From UBA4782 sp034429195 (GTDB taxonomy: Bacteria; Chloroflexota; Anaerolineae; Anaerolineales; Anaerolineaceae): a stretch of 64,000 bases of DNA. Of the stretch, positions 24,107-33,464 are shown piece after piece (positions within the stretch are counted from its first letter, which is position 1; the number at the start of each line of letters is the position of its first letter). The position numbers and the translations under genes were made by a program. Under the pieces are notes generated by a model that was not told where the DNA came from, did no database searches, and saw only the letters and a list, made by a program, of their open reading frames with translations. Location of the stretch: assembly GCA_034429195.1 (NCBI GenBank), contig DAOUGQ010000021.1:124001-188000 (forward strand), read 5' to 3'.

Positions 24107-25579
24107 TTAACCTATGCTGGTTTTGCTCCAAGCAAGAATCAAACGGAGGACAAATTCTACTATTCTTTGAAGATTTTCGAGACTGATCCGCTCATCGATC
24201 CCATGAACGCGTTTTAAATCAACAGCATTAATCATCATGGGAGAAAATCGATATATGGCATCACTGATGGAAGCATAATGACGTGAGTCCGTCCCACCCA
24301 ACATGATGAAAGGAGCCACAGGAACCTGATCAAAGGTGTTTTGAATGGCAACCTGTAATTGCCTGTATAGAGGGGTATCCAATGGAGAAGCAGGGATGGG
24401 ATTCCAGCAGGAAAGTTCTACAGGGGAAAATTGAACCCTTTCATCAGCAATAATGCGTTTTATCTCTGCCAGTGTTTGATCAACTGTTTGCCCCGGTAAA
24501 ATCCTGAAATTCACTTTTGCGGTTGCCTGGCGCGGAAGAATGTTATCTTTTATACCACCAGAAACCATTGTCACAGCCGTTGTAGTGCGAATGGCGGCAT
24601 TAGTCTGAGGATCGTCAGATAATTTTTTTATTAGCAATCTACCAAAAAGCCAGGGATTAGCAAACCCCATTCGTAAACCAAATGGCAGCAGGTATCCCAG
24701 CGATCTCATCGTTTTTTGAAAAACGGTAAGGTCTGCAGGCATGGGAGATGCTTCAAGTTTTGAAAGAGCTGCTGCCAGGATGCCAATTGCAGTCTGCCTG
24801 GGTGGTGTTGAAGCATGCCCTGGTTTTCCTTCCACAGTGAAATCAACGGTCATGTAGCCTTTTTCTGCGATCCCAACCAGACCAACTGGTTTAGTGATCC
24901 CAGGTAACACACCATCCAGGATACTATTCCCTTCATCCCACACAGCTGCCAGGTGTACACCTCGCGATTTGAGAAGTTCAGCTATCTTACCAGCTCCTTC
25001 TGTACCACTTACTTCTTCATCATGACCAAAAGCAAGGTATAAAGTACGATCTGGTTTGAAACCATTTTCAAGGAGGGTTTCAACAGCATCTAAGATACCG
25101 ACCAACTGGCACTTCATGTCAATCGAACCACGTCCCCAGACAAAACCATCAGATACTTCACCACTGAAAGGAGACTTTGTCCATTGCGCTGAAGTAGCTG
25201 GATCAACTGGTACCACATCTTGATGGGCAGAAAATAGGATGGGTTTGAGGGAAGAATCATTCCCTTGCCACGTGTATAACAAGCCATATTTGTTAACAGT
25301 TTCAAGCAAGAGCCTGCTATGTACCAATGGATATTGCTGTATCAGTACTTCGTGGAGTTGCTGTAGTGCTGAACCATCTGGGATAGAACCTTCATGGTAG
25401 GAAATCGTCTGGCATTGTACTGCTGCTGAAAGACTTTCTACCATCCGGTCAAGATGGATCGGTGGGATGGCTTCTCCAGGTTGGGTGAATGGTCTTTCCC
25501 CAAACTGTAGCATGCGAAAAATGAGAACGCAAATAAATACAACAATTACACCAATAATGACCCACAAGGTTATTCCCAT
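24107..25579 (-). CDS. M20-family metallopeptidase (PM20D1/carboxypeptidase-S-like), membrane anchored
   Basis: 490 aa. One N-terminal helix (GITLWVIIGVIVVFICVLIF) anchors the enzyme. Metal-ligand motifs are complete: SAHQDVVPVDP, GRGSIDMKCQ with the bridging Asp, HDEEVSGTEGAG and LGGTDSRHYASISDAI. The lid/dimerisation domain lies in between. Hydrolyses N-acyl amino acids or dipeptides; the eukaryotic PM20D1 and yeast Cps1 are the closest named relatives. The substrate here is unknown. Confidence 0.85.
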   Translation of the reverse strand: MGITLWVIIGVIVVFICVLIFRMLQFGERPFTQPGEAIPPIHLDRMVESLSAAVQCQTISYHEGSIPDGSALQQLHEVLIQQYPLVHSRLLLETVNKYGLLYTWQGNDSSLKPILFSAHQDVVPVDPATSAQWTKSPFSGEVSDGFVWGRGSIDMKCQLVGILDAVETLLENGFKPDRTLYLAFGHDEEVSGTEGAGKIAELLKSRGVHLAAVWDEGNSILDGVLPGITKPVGLVGIAEKGYMTVDFTVEGKPGHASTPPRQTAIGILAAALSKLEASPMPADLTVFQKTMRSLGYLLPFGLRMGFANPWLFGRLLIKKLSDDPQTNAAIRTTTAVTMVSGGIKDNILPRQATAKVNFRILPGQTVDQTLAEIKRIIADERVQFSPVELSCWNPIPASPLDTPLYRQLQVAIQNTFDQVPVAPFIMLGGTDSRHYASISDAIYRFSPMMINAVDLKRVHGIDERISLENLQRIVEFVLRLILAWSKTSIG

Positions 25580-25661
25580 AACCCCTCACTTTCCACTAAG
25601 ACTGTTATTTATTGCCCAGATTTTTTCTTATTTAATGAATAAGTATCAGGCATGTACACAG

Positions 25662-25694
25662 AAGAATCCGACTTCTTTACGAAATCGGATTCTT
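25662..25694. terminator. Hairpin between DAK2-like gene and M20 peptidase gene
   Basis: Ten-base stem aagaatccga/tcggattctt with a 13-base loop, in the 136-base gap after the stop at 25716. The minus strand lacks a long T-run, so termination strength is uncertain. Confidence 0.55.
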
Positions 25695-25715
25695 TATTAC
25701 TTACCGTTTGCAGGT

Positions 25716-26495
25716 TTATTGCTTTACCAATCCTGCAGTAAGTTTCTTTAATAAAGTACTGGCAATGATATTTCCGCTCATGCTTCTATGCTGCGACTGA
25801 CCTAGCGGGCTGGCAGCCAGGATCGCACCCACTGCGGCTTCCAACGTGCTTGCTCCGCGCGCCTTCGATTGCATGAAAGACATACCAGCGGTTAATAGAT
25901 CATTAATATCAAGCTTACCATCAGTCTGACTGGATTGCTGGCCTGTCAAACCACCTAACAGTGAACCCAGCATGTCAGCAGCATTAGCCTGACCGGTGGA
26001 TGATTGCACGGTTCCCTGTTGAGTTTCACCCAAAAGCGCACCCAATAGATCAGCCGCACCGCCCGCCTGATCGGATGACTTTTGTGTACCACCTAATAGT
26101 GTACCCAACAGCTCACCTGCTGCAGATTGTGTCGATTCGGCAGGTGCTTGCTGTGTACCACCTAACAGAGTGGCCACAAAATCCATCGCATTCGATGAAT
26201 CCAGCTTCTTGCCCTTCAATTGCTGGCTTGCTTTTGCCAGACTATCTGCATAGAACTGCCCTGAGCCACTGGTTTGACTCTTTCGTACGCTCGCACTCGC
26301 ATAAGCCAGTTGTTCAGCAGGGGTGGCGCCTTTCTTTTGCTTTACAGCAGTCGTGATGGTTTGAAAAATATCTACAATATTGCTGCCATGATTATGATTA
26401 TAAGAATCCGCCTGATTCAAAGCTTCCTGGTTTGCGCTCAGGTTCTTTGTTACTGCAGAGAATAGACTTGCCAGATCAAGTGTGCTGGATGCCAT
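25716..26495 (-). CDS. DAK2 (DhaL)-like protein with inserted LLGG repeats, altered metal site
   Basis: 259 aa. Residues 25-100 resemble the start of DAK2/DhaL domains: a helix ending LNQAD, a loop NHNHGSNI (33-40) where kinases have GDGDHG, and SGSGQFYADSLAKASQQLKG (77-96) where they have GGSSG. Residues 108-190 hold about four low-complexity repeats of LLGxLLGGTQ type, rich in Gln/Ser/Ala. The C-terminal helices (GASTLEAAVGAILAASPLGQ) match the end of the fold. The Asp metal ligands are replaced by Asn/His, so kinase activity is doubtful. Seven bases downstream of the LysM gene. DAK2 relation is my inference and not certain. Confidence 0.5.
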   Translation of the reverse strand: MASSTLDLASLFSAVTKNLSANQEALNQADSYNHNHGSNIVDIFQTITTAVKQKKGATPAEQLAYASASVRKSQTSGSGQFYADSLAKASQQLKGKKLDSSNAMDFVATLLGGTQQAPAESTQSAAGELLGTLLGGTQKSSDQAGGAADLLGALLGETQQGTVQSSTGQANAADMLGSLLGGLTGQQSSQTDGKLDINDLLTAGMSFMQSKARGASTLEAAVGAILAASPLGQSQHRSMSGNIIASTLLKKLTAGLVKQ

Positions 26496-26502
26496 ATGAA
26501 GC

Positions 26503-27000
26503 CTATTTATCTTTCAACTCAGGGGGAAGTTCTGCGATTTTTACGACTTTTCCGGGCTTGTAATCTAAGGGTTTATCACCAATTTCTTCTTTATTGACTT
26601 CAATAATGTACTGCCAGTATGGAGGAGTAGCATGTCCATAATACTTCAACGCCAGGTGGCTCGGGGTTTCCCCTTCTTGAATGGTGTGTTCTTTGATAAT
26701 GACATATTTTGGTTTGGCGGCTGCTGCCTGACGAGCCTGCTCAACACGGGCGCGTGCTTCTTCAAGTTCGCGTTGTTTCATTACTTCTTCGCGCTTCTTG
26801 GCGTTGGCAGCTTCTTCTTCCTGTTTCTTCTTTAATTCAGCCAATTCTTTTGCCTTTGCTTCAGCTTCCTGCTTCGCTTTTTCGGCAAGCATTTTCGCCT
26901 TTGCTGCTTCTTTCATTGCTTCTTGCGAAGCCTGTTCTTCATCTTTGCTGGATAAAGCATCACCTATTTTTTTAAAGAAACCTTTTTTTTCTTCTGCCAT
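26503..27000 (-). CDS. Cytoplasmic coiled-coil protein with C-terminal LysM domain
   Basis: 165 aa. Lys-rich N-terminus, a long Ala/Lys/Glu coiled coil at about 20-95, and a LysM-like domain at 104-157 (HTIQEGETPSHLALKYYG ... YKPGKVVKI). There is no signal peptide, which is unusual for a peptidoglycan-binding LysM. It resembles small cytoplasmic LysM proteins such as the Kbp/YgaU type. Forms an operon with the DAK2-like protein seven bases downstream. Function unknown. Confidence 0.72.
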   Translation of the reverse strand: MAEEKKGFFKKIGDALSSKDEEQASQEAMKEAAKAKMLAEKAKQEAEAKAKELAELKKKQEEEAANAKKREEVMKQRELEEARARVEQARQAAAAKPKYVIIKEHTIQEGETPSHLALKYYGHATPPYWQYIIEVNKEEIGDKPLDYKPGKVVKIAELPPELKDK

Positions 27001-27110
27001 TTCTAATTGCCTCCTTATACAGAATCAATTGTGTAAACTCAATTTGACAGGAAATATCTTCGTTCTTTCCTTTATCAAAACCAGTAAATTTCCAGTATAG
27101 CCAGAGTATT

Positions 27111-27140
27111 GAGAGTGTATGTTAGAGGCCATACACTCTC
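27111..27140. terminator. Strong hairpin between 53-aa gene and LysM gene
   Basis: Eleven-base perfect stem gagagtgtatg/catacactctc with an eight-base loop. A T-run follows on the plus strand only, where no gene ends. On the minus strand it follows the small gene at 27151 without a T-run. Could be a transcript-stabilising structure or weak terminator. Confidence 0.5.
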
Positions 27141-27150
27141 TTTTTATTAC

Positions 27151-27312
27151 TTAAAGACCTTTTATCAAGTTTCCAAGCAGCAGCAATCCTAGCCCTGCTA
27201 CAGCAAGCCACAATCCCGGGCCCCAGATATTTGCGAGCACAAGAATAACACCTGCAACTCCCAGTAGCAAGGAAACCCAGAATGTAATAGCTTTTGGTGC
27301 ACTTAATTTCAT
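27151..27312 (-). CDS. Small two-helix membrane protein
   Basis: 53 aa, below usual gene-calling limits. ATG 27312 follows AGGAGGAGG at the ideal distance, a near-perfect ribosome site. Two hydrophobic helices (ITFWVSLLLGVAGVILVL and LWLAVAGLGLLLLG) joined by ANIWGPG; charged ends (MKLSAPK, IKGL). No family recognised. Likely co-located in function with the downstream LysM and DAK2-like genes, but the hairpin at 27111-27140 separates them. Confidence 0.75.
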   Translation of the reverse strand: MKLSAPKAITFWVSLLLGVAGVILVLANIWGPGLWLAVAGLGLLLLGNLIKGL

Positions 27313-27463
27313 TATTTCCTCCTCCTGCCGGTCGGCAGATATTTATAGTTTTTCTCTAATTTCGTGGCTATACTATGGTAATAATCATTATAGCTATATT
27401 CATGCATTGAAATCAAGCATTAGCATCACACAACACCGAATTCGATTATTAATCTTTGAGCGC

Positions 27464-28618
27464 TTAAGTTTTTGGTTTTAGAATATTTTCCAATACATTG
27501 GACAGGTTTTGAATATTTTCTTTTTCTATTGTGAGAGCTGGGTCAAAGCGGAGAATGTTCCCAGCGGGATAATACCCTGCCAGGATCCTGTTTTTGTATA
27601 ATTCGCGAAAAGCACTCTCAGCAGAAAATGATGGATGCGATTGGAATTCCAACCCAAGCAGCATCCCCCTTCCTCTTGCTTCTCTGATAATTGGAAATCG
27701 AGATGCCAGTTCCTTTAGACATTCTAGAAAGTACGAGCCGGTTTCAGCGCCCCGGTTGATCAGGTTTTCCTCCCGCATGATCGTGATCACCTCTTTTGCC
27801 ACGGCGCAGCCTAATGGATCATTTTGATGGGACTGTGCATAATGCAGGTCACTATCTTCGAGCAGCTGCGCAAATTCACTTCGCATGGCAACTGCGCTGA
27901 CCGGATACCCATTTCCCAGCCCTTTCCCGATTGAAACAATGTCCGGTAGGATATCATAATGTTGGAAGCCAAACCATTTACCAGTTCTTCCCATGCCGGT
28001 TGTGACTTCATTCGCCGCTATCCATCCTCCAGACTGTTTGATCCTTTGGAAAATGTCTTTTACCAGATGTTCTGGTGGAAATTTTACAAATGCAGAACCG
28101 CTTCCACCGGGTTCAAAAACAAAACCACCGATCTGATCAAACGGGATCGAGTCGAGAGAAGCCTGATAATTTTTTTCATTCAGGTTCTTCCAATCCAATA
28201 AATACCATTCTTCAGGATTCTTTCTTCCTGCAGACCCAAAGGCAGAGAGATACGAATTTGCAAAAGTGAGAAGGAATTTCTTTCCCGTTACTCGCCGGAT
28301 TGCCTGAGAACCAAATTCAACTGCTTCAGATCCTGAACTCAAGAAGACACATTTTCCTTCGAATCCGATGATACCAAGAACAGCTTTTGCTGCGTCTTCG
28401 ACTTTTTGATTAGGATACCGGGTTCCCAGATGCATAATCGCCTGGCATTGATCCTGAATCACTTGAATAATGCGGGGATGGTTGTGACCTAATGCAGTAC
28501 ACCAGATACCCGATTCGAAATCTATATATTTTTGCCCCTGATCATCATAAAGATAACAATTTTCACCACGAATAAAATTACTTTGAATAATCTCGTGGCA
28601 TTGGAGAATGTGACCCAC
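27464..28618 (-). CDS. Class III aminotransferase (acetylornithine/GABA-type)
   Basis: 384 aa from GTG 28618 (GAGGTG upstream); a TTG at 28630 is the alternative. PLP fold type I: N-terminal YLYDDQGQKYIDFESGIWCT, pyridoxal-binding GGWIAANEVTTGMGRTGKWF and the Schiff-base lysine in DIVSIGKGLGNGYPVSAVAM. Typical length for ornithine/acetylornithine/GABA aminotransferases. Amino donor cannot be determined. Follows the phospholipase-D-like lipoprotein gene by about 30 bases and is probably cotranscribed. Confidence 0.82.
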   Translation of the reverse strand: MGHILQCHEIIQSNFIRGENCYLYDDQGQKYIDFESGIWCTALGHNHPRIIQVIQDQCQAIMHLGTRYPNQKVEDAAKAVLGIIGFEGKCVFLSSGSEAVEFGSQAIRRVTGKKFLLTFANSYLSAFGSAGRKNPEEWYLLDWKNLNEKNYQASLDSIPFDQIGGFVFEPGGSGSAFVKFPPEHLVKDIFQRIKQSGGWIAANEVTTGMGRTGKWFGFQHYDILPDIVSIGKGLGNGYPVSAVAMRSEFAQLLEDSDLHYAQSHQNDPLGCAVAKEVITIMREENLINRGAETGSYFLECLKELASRFPIIREARGRGMLLGLEFQSHPSFSAESAFRELYKNRILAGYYPAGNILRFDPALTIEKENIQNLSNVLENILKPKT

Positions 28619-28648
28619 TTTGCACCTCAAAAGAATAGTTTTTCGTGA

Positions 28649-29719
28649 TCAATGAGTACAGTTGTTCGTAATTAACTTTATTTCGTCCAGATAAAGGTTT
28701 GCCAGGGCTGGATCGTGTAAGATAACAATATTTTCGTCGTTATACTTTTCGGCACTGTTAGTGTAATTGTAAGAACCGGTGATCACCACTTCTCCGTCCA
28801 CCACGATTACTTTGTCATGCATCAATCCAACCTCGCCATCCATGCAGATAGGTAACCCTGTACTCACTAGCCATTCAAAATCAGTACCTGTATTGGATGC
28901 TACCATATCGCTGTCGAATACGCCCGATACTCTCACTCCCCGTTGGGCTTTCTGGATCACTGCCTCTGCCAATGAATCATACGTGAAAGAATATGCTAGA
29001 AAATCGATCTGCTTGCCTGCATCATTCACAACGTTCAATATTTTCTGCATCACATTGTCATCTGGAGAAAAATAAATTTCCATGGGTATTCCCGCTACTT
29101 CGATAATATTCTCCGAGTATTCTCCTGATGGGCTACTGGATCCAAATTGCTTGTATGTGAACATTTCCTCAAACTCTTTTTTGTACCGTTCAGCAACTTT
29201 TTTACTATCGATCCGAATGAAGTTATTGCGGTCTTCCGTTATCCCGTTATCAGTAAGGTTCAGAGAGCCAGTCCAAACCTGCTGGTCATCGATCACGATG
29301 AATTTATTGTGCATCAGGCTTTCTTTGCCATCACCAACGATATCAATACCAGTTTCTTCCAGAGAACGGGGCACGTTTCCATCCATGGCATCGCTTTCCA
29401 TCACCAATCTCACCCAGACACCACGCTTGAAAGCATGAATTAACGCCTGCTCTACCTCAGGCAGGTTGATGTTATACATCGCCATATCCACAGATTGTCT
29501 CGCGCTATCAATGGAGTCAACAAAAGCTTTAACTATTTCTTCAGGATTATGCCCGGGGCCAGTGAAATATACCTTGATATTTTCGCGAATAAATGGCTCT
29601 GTAACTTCCGGAGGTAGAGGAACTTTGCTACACCCAGCTAAAAGGATCAGAAGAATTATTGAAATTCTCCAAAAAGATCTTAAAATCTGGTTATTCTTTC
29701 CACCCTCTGGAAATCTCAT
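28649..29719 (-). CDS. Phospholipase-D-like lipoprotein, two HKD motifs
   Basis: 356 aa. Hydrophobic segment ISIILLILLAGC gives a lipoprotein signal with Cys at about residue 29. Two PLD repeats: LMHNKFIVIDDQQVWTGSLN at about 130-150 and LMHDKVIVVDGEVVITGSYN at about 300-320, each with His-Lys and Asp. Acts outside the membrane, probably as a phosphodiesterase or nuclease (Nuc/cardiolipin-synthase-like family). Substrate unknown. The start is two bases after the WD40 stop, so the genes are coupled. Confidence 0.87.
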   Translation of the reverse strand: MRFPEGGKNNQILRSFWRISIILLILLAGCSKVPLPPEVTEPFIRENIKVYFTGPGHNPEEIVKAFVDSIDSARQSVDMAMYNINLPEVEQALIHAFKRGVWVRLVMESDAMDGNVPRSLEETGIDIVGDGKESLMHNKFIVIDDQQVWTGSLNLTDNGITEDRNNFIRIDSKKVAERYKKEFEEMFTYKQFGSSSPSGEYSENIIEVAGIPMEIYFSPDDNVMQKILNVVNDAGKQIDFLAYSFTYDSLAEAVIQKAQRGVRVSGVFDSDMVASNTGTDFEWLVSTGLPICMDGEVGLMHDKVIVVDGEVVITGSYNYTNSAEKYNDENIVILHDPALANLYLDEIKLITNNCTH

Positions 29720-29720
29720 G

Positions 29721-30875
29721 TTAATTTTCTACCCCCCAAATGATAAGCCTTCCATTCTGATTGCTGCTTACCAACCATTTTCCGTCGGGAGAAAAAGCAG
29801 CTGAAAGGAATGGGGTAGTTTTGTCTCCCAATACTACCAATGATATCCAATCTACTGTATCCCATAATCGAAGTGTTCCATCCAGCGATGCAGAAACCAG
29901 GATATTCCCTTCAGGATGAAAAGTGACACTTTTGATGATATCTTCATGACCAACAAGATCTTTCACCAGCCATCCATGAGAGGGTTCAAAGACCCAGACA
30001 TCATTATTTTGCGCTGCTGCTGCAAAAAGCTGGCTGTCGGGTGAATATGCCACCATGTTCACCCGGTTGTATGTATAGGCAGACTGCCACCATCGCCCAT
30101 CTGGTGCAAAAATGCGTACATTGCCATCCCCACAACCAGCAATGAAACCGGAACTGTCAGGTGCATAGGCAAGGCTGTTCACATATTCACCACATACTGC
30201 TTCATGTCCAACCTGGGTTCCGGTAGAAATATCCCAAATACGGATCGCCTGGTCACGTGACCCGCTGACCAGATACTTTCCATCAGGTGAGAATACAACC
30301 GCACGCACATCATAAATATGACTTTCGATCTTTCTTACCAACTCTCCTGTATTAATATCCCACAGCCGGATGATGGAATCACCGCTGCCACAAGCTAACA
30401 ATTTGCCATCAGGAGAGAATGCCAGACTGTAGAGATACCCCATATCCGGAGGATCAATTAATTGCAACAATTCGTCCCCTTCAGGAACAGAGTAGAGACG
30501 AATGATCCGATCGATCCCAGCAGTTGCCAGCACTTTTCCATCCGGTGAAAAAACCAGGGTATTGGCAAAAGCATTCCATTCGGAAACCGGTTTCAGCCTT
30601 ACTGCATTTTCGGGGGTAATAACCGTACCACTCAATGATCCATTTTCCGGTACGATTGTTGTTTTATTTACTGTTGGTGTTTCGGTAATAGCAGGAACAA
30701 CCAGGGTTTCAGTTGATCTCATCACCTGAACTACAGGGGTGTTAGCCTGCCAGGTTACTTTTTCCTCAGTTGGCGCGATCGTAGGTGAAGAACACCCTGC
30801 CAGAACAGATAAAAAAACACCCATCATTAGCAAAACGATTCTCCTTGCCCGATAGGTGTTTTCTATGCTGTTCAT
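29721..30875 (-). CDS. WD40-repeat lipoprotein (single seven-blade propeller)
   Basis: 384 aa from ATG 30875 (longest frame from GTG 30881). Lipoprotein signal ending LSVLAGC, then a Thr/Pro-rich linker to about residue 90 and seven WD40 repeats (for example FSPDGKLLACGSGDSIIRLW, FSPDGKYLVSGSRDQAIRIW, FHPEGNILVSASLDGTLRLW), enough for one complete beta-propeller. Surface-attached scaffold or sensor; binding partner unknown. First of three genes with the PLD lipoprotein and the aminotransferase. Confidence 0.87.
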   Translation of the reverse strand: MNSIENTYRARRIVLLMMGVFLSVLAGCSSPTIAPTEEKVTWQANTPVVQVMRSTETLVVPAITETPTVNKTTIVPENGSLSGTVITPENAVRLKPVSEWNAFANTLVFSPDGKVLATAGIDRIIRLYSVPEGDELLQLIDPPDMGYLYSLAFSPDGKLLACGSGDSIIRLWDINTGELVRKIESHIYDVRAVVFSPDGKYLVSGSRDQAIRIWDISTGTQVGHEAVCGEYVNSLAYAPDSSGFIAGCGDGNVRIFAPDGRWWQSAYTYNRVNMVAYSPDSQLFAAAAQNNDVWVFEPSHGWLVKDLVGHEDIIKSVTFHPEGNILVSASLDGTLRLWDTVDWISLVVLGDKTTPFLSAAFSPDGKWLVSSNQNGRLIIWGVEN

Positions 30876-30910
30876 TATCACTCGATATTTTACAAAATAA
30901 TTACCTGACT

Positions 30911-33388
30911 CTATTGTACTTTAGTGTCACTTCCGTTGCTTTCAGTCGTTTCTTCGGGCGTCATACGTGCCAGTGAAGCAACAGCATCGCCTTCCTGAAT
31001 ATCCATCAAATGGGTACCACGCGTTGCCCTGCCCGATTGGCGAATCTCAGATACCTTTAGACGCAGTACCAGACCCGCACTGGAGATCAAAGTTACTTCA
31101 TCTTCTTCCTGTACCACACGAGCAACAGAAATCTCTCCGGTACGATCCAGGTTCTTTATATCAAAAGTGGCAACCCCACCAGTAGCACGTCCTTTCACAG
31201 GGTATTCGCTCAGAGGAGTGCGTTTCCCAAATCCTTTTGTGCTGACTACCAATAGACTTCCGTTGGGTTCAACAACCTCCATAGAAGCGACTTTATCACC
31301 CTTAGCAAGCCCAATACCCGTTACACCACCTGCTGCTCTCCCCATTGAGCGGATCTTTGACTCTGAAATACGTAACGCTTGTCCATACGCGGTCACAAAA
31401 AGGATATCATCCTTACCGCTGGTCAATCTTGCCCATCCCAATTCATCGCCATCATCCAATCCCATAGCAATCATGCCACTCGAACGGACACTGGAAAGAT
31501 CGGAGAGTGCCAGTCGCTTAACTTTACCTTTGACAGTAGCCAGCGTGCAATAACTCCCCTCTTCAAAAGCAGGGACTGCCATAGCAGCAGTAATCCGTTC
31601 ACCTGATTCCATTGTCAATAGATTGACAGCTGGAACCCCACGATCGGTTGGTTTTGCATCCGGAATCTGCTTGGCACGTTCAGAATAAACCTTGCCCCTG
31701 TCTGAGAAGAACAGAATGGTTTCCAATGTGCGCGCATGGAGAATGGTTAAAACTTCATCTTCTTCTTTTACTGCCTGACCCGTAACGCCGCGCCTGCCAC
31801 CACGAGCGGTACGGTATGATTTAACATCCACGCGCTTGATATAGCCGCGTTGGGTAATGGTGATAAGGATTGGCTCATCAACGGTCAGATCTTTTTCGCT
31901 GAATTCACCCACCCCTTCAGCCACGATCTGAGTTCGCCGTTTGTCACCATATTTTTCGCTTACTTCCTGCAGATCATTACGGATGACTCCCAACATCTTT
32001 TCAGGATGAGCCAGGAGATCTTCCAGGTAAGCGATCTTTGCCAGAACTTCTTTATGCTCATCTTCGATCTTCTGACGTTCCAACGCTGCCAACCGACGAA
32101 GTTGAAGATCGAGGATCGCCTGTGCCTGAATCTCGGTCAGTTTGAAACGTGATACCAGGCGCTCACGAGCAATGTTTGCGTCGGGAGATTTGCGGATGAG
32201 ATCGATAATAGCGTCCAGATTTGCCAGTGCGATCAACAAACCTTCCAAAATATGGATACGCTGACGGGCTTTATCTAGCTCATATTCTGATCGCCGCGTG
32301 ATGATCTCTTGCCTGTGTTCCAGATATATCTGCAGGGCTTTTTTAAGGGGAAGTGTTCGCGGTTCACCATGCACGAGCGCCAGCATCTGTACACCGAAAG
32401 TGGATTGCAATGGTGTGTATTTGTAAAGCTGGTTGAGCACTATGTTTGGCTGCGCTCCTTTTTTAATTTCTATGACAATGCGCATCCCCATGCGGTCTGA
32501 TTCATCCCGCAGATCGGTTATATCTTCAATACGTCCTTCACGTACCAGCTCTGCGATACGCTCGATCAAGGTAGTTTTGTTTACCTGATAAGGTATCTCG
32601 CGAATGATGATCTCAGATTTACCACCAGATGAAGGCTGGATCTCAGCCACTCCGCGCACCATCAGGCGACCACGCCCATGTGCATATGCCTGGTTGATGC
32701 CATCAACTCCAATGATTTGCCCACCTGTAGGGAAATCTGGGCCTGGAAGATAACGCATCAGGTCTTCTACGGTTACATCATCAATGGTGTCGTAATTATC
32801 GATCAGATAAGTGAGTGCTGCACATAATTCATTCAGGTTGTGCGGTGGAATATTGGTTGCCATCCCTACGGCAATCCCTGAAGAACCGTTCAACAGCAGG
32901 TTGGGAAGTCGTGCAGGCAATACTTCAGGTTCTTGAAGTGAGCCATCAAAATTATCAATAAAGTTCACTGTATCCTTATCGATATCCACCAGCATTTCAG
33001 AAGCGATCGTTGCTAACCGGGCTTCGGTGTAACGCATAGCAGCAGGTGCATCACCATCCACTGATCCAAAGTTTCCCTGCCCATCAACGAGTGGGTAGCG
33101 CATGGAAAAATCTTGAACAAGACGCGCCATGGCGTCATATACTGATGCATCTCCATGTGGGTGATATTTCCCCAGCACTTCTCCAACGATACGTGCAGAT
33201 TTTTTATAGGCAGTATTCGATTGCAATCCCATATCGTGCATTGCATATAGGATTCTGCGGTGGACGGGTTTCAATCCATCCCGTGCATCGGGTAACGCCC
33301 GTGCAACAATGACGCTCATGGCATAATCCAGATACGCCGACCGCATTTGCTGATCTATATCTACCGATTGAACTGTTCCTACATCCAT
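30911..33388 (-). CDS. gyrA: DNA gyrase subunit A
   Basis: 825 aa from ATG 33388 (MDVGTVQSVDIDQQ); the frame extends to 33445 but those residues are not conserved. Breakage-reunion domain with QRDR block HPHGDASVYDAMARLVQ and catalytic Tyr120 in AAMRYTEARLATIA, then the coiled gate and a C-terminal six-blade pinwheel (RGGRRGVTGQAVKEEDEV and repeats VVSTKGFGKRTPLSEYPVKG). The position equal to E. coli Ser83 is Ala, Asp87 is kept. The GyrA box is not the canonical QRRGGKG. Nicks and reseals DNA with GyrB to introduce negative supercoils. gyrB is not in the window. Topoisomerase IV ParC is less likely given the pinwheel. Confidence 0.92.
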   Translation of the reverse strand: MDVGTVQSVDIDQQMRSAYLDYAMSVIVARALPDARDGLKPVHRRILYAMHDMGLQSNTAYKKSARIVGEVLGKYHPHGDASVYDAMARLVQDFSMRYPLVDGQGNFGSVDGDAPAAMRYTEARLATIASEMLVDIDKDTVNFIDNFDGSLQEPEVLPARLPNLLLNGSSGIAVGMATNIPPHNLNELCAALTYLIDNYDTIDDVTVEDLMRYLPGPDFPTGGQIIGVDGINQAYAHGRGRLMVRGVAEIQPSSGGKSEIIIREIPYQVNKTTLIERIAELVREGRIEDITDLRDESDRMGMRIVIEIKKGAQPNIVLNQLYKYTPLQSTFGVQMLALVHGEPRTLPLKKALQIYLEHRQEIITRRSEYELDKARQRIHILEGLLIALANLDAIIDLIRKSPDANIARERLVSRFKLTEIQAQAILDLQLRRLAALERQKIEDEHKEVLAKIAYLEDLLAHPEKMLGVIRNDLQEVSEKYGDKRRTQIVAEGVGEFSEKDLTVDEPILITITQRGYIKRVDVKSYRTARGGRRGVTGQAVKEEDEVLTILHARTLETILFFSDRGKVYSERAKQIPDAKPTDRGVPAVNLLTMESGERITAAMAVPAFEEGSYCTLATVKGKVKRLALSDLSSVRSSGMIAMGLDDGDELGWARLTSGKDDILFVTAYGQALRISESKIRSMGRAAGGVTGIGLAKGDKVASMEVVEPNGSLLVVSTKGFGKRTPLSEYPVKGRATGGVATFDIKNLDRTGEISVARVVQEEDEVTLISSAGLVLRLKVSEIRQSGRATRGTHLMDIQEGDAVASLARMTPEETTESNGSDTKVQ

Positions 33389-33464
33389 AATACTTACCTG
33401 TTCCTGATGATTATTGCCTTTCATTAACATAAACAACAAAGGCAAGACGTTCCATTATACCCTA

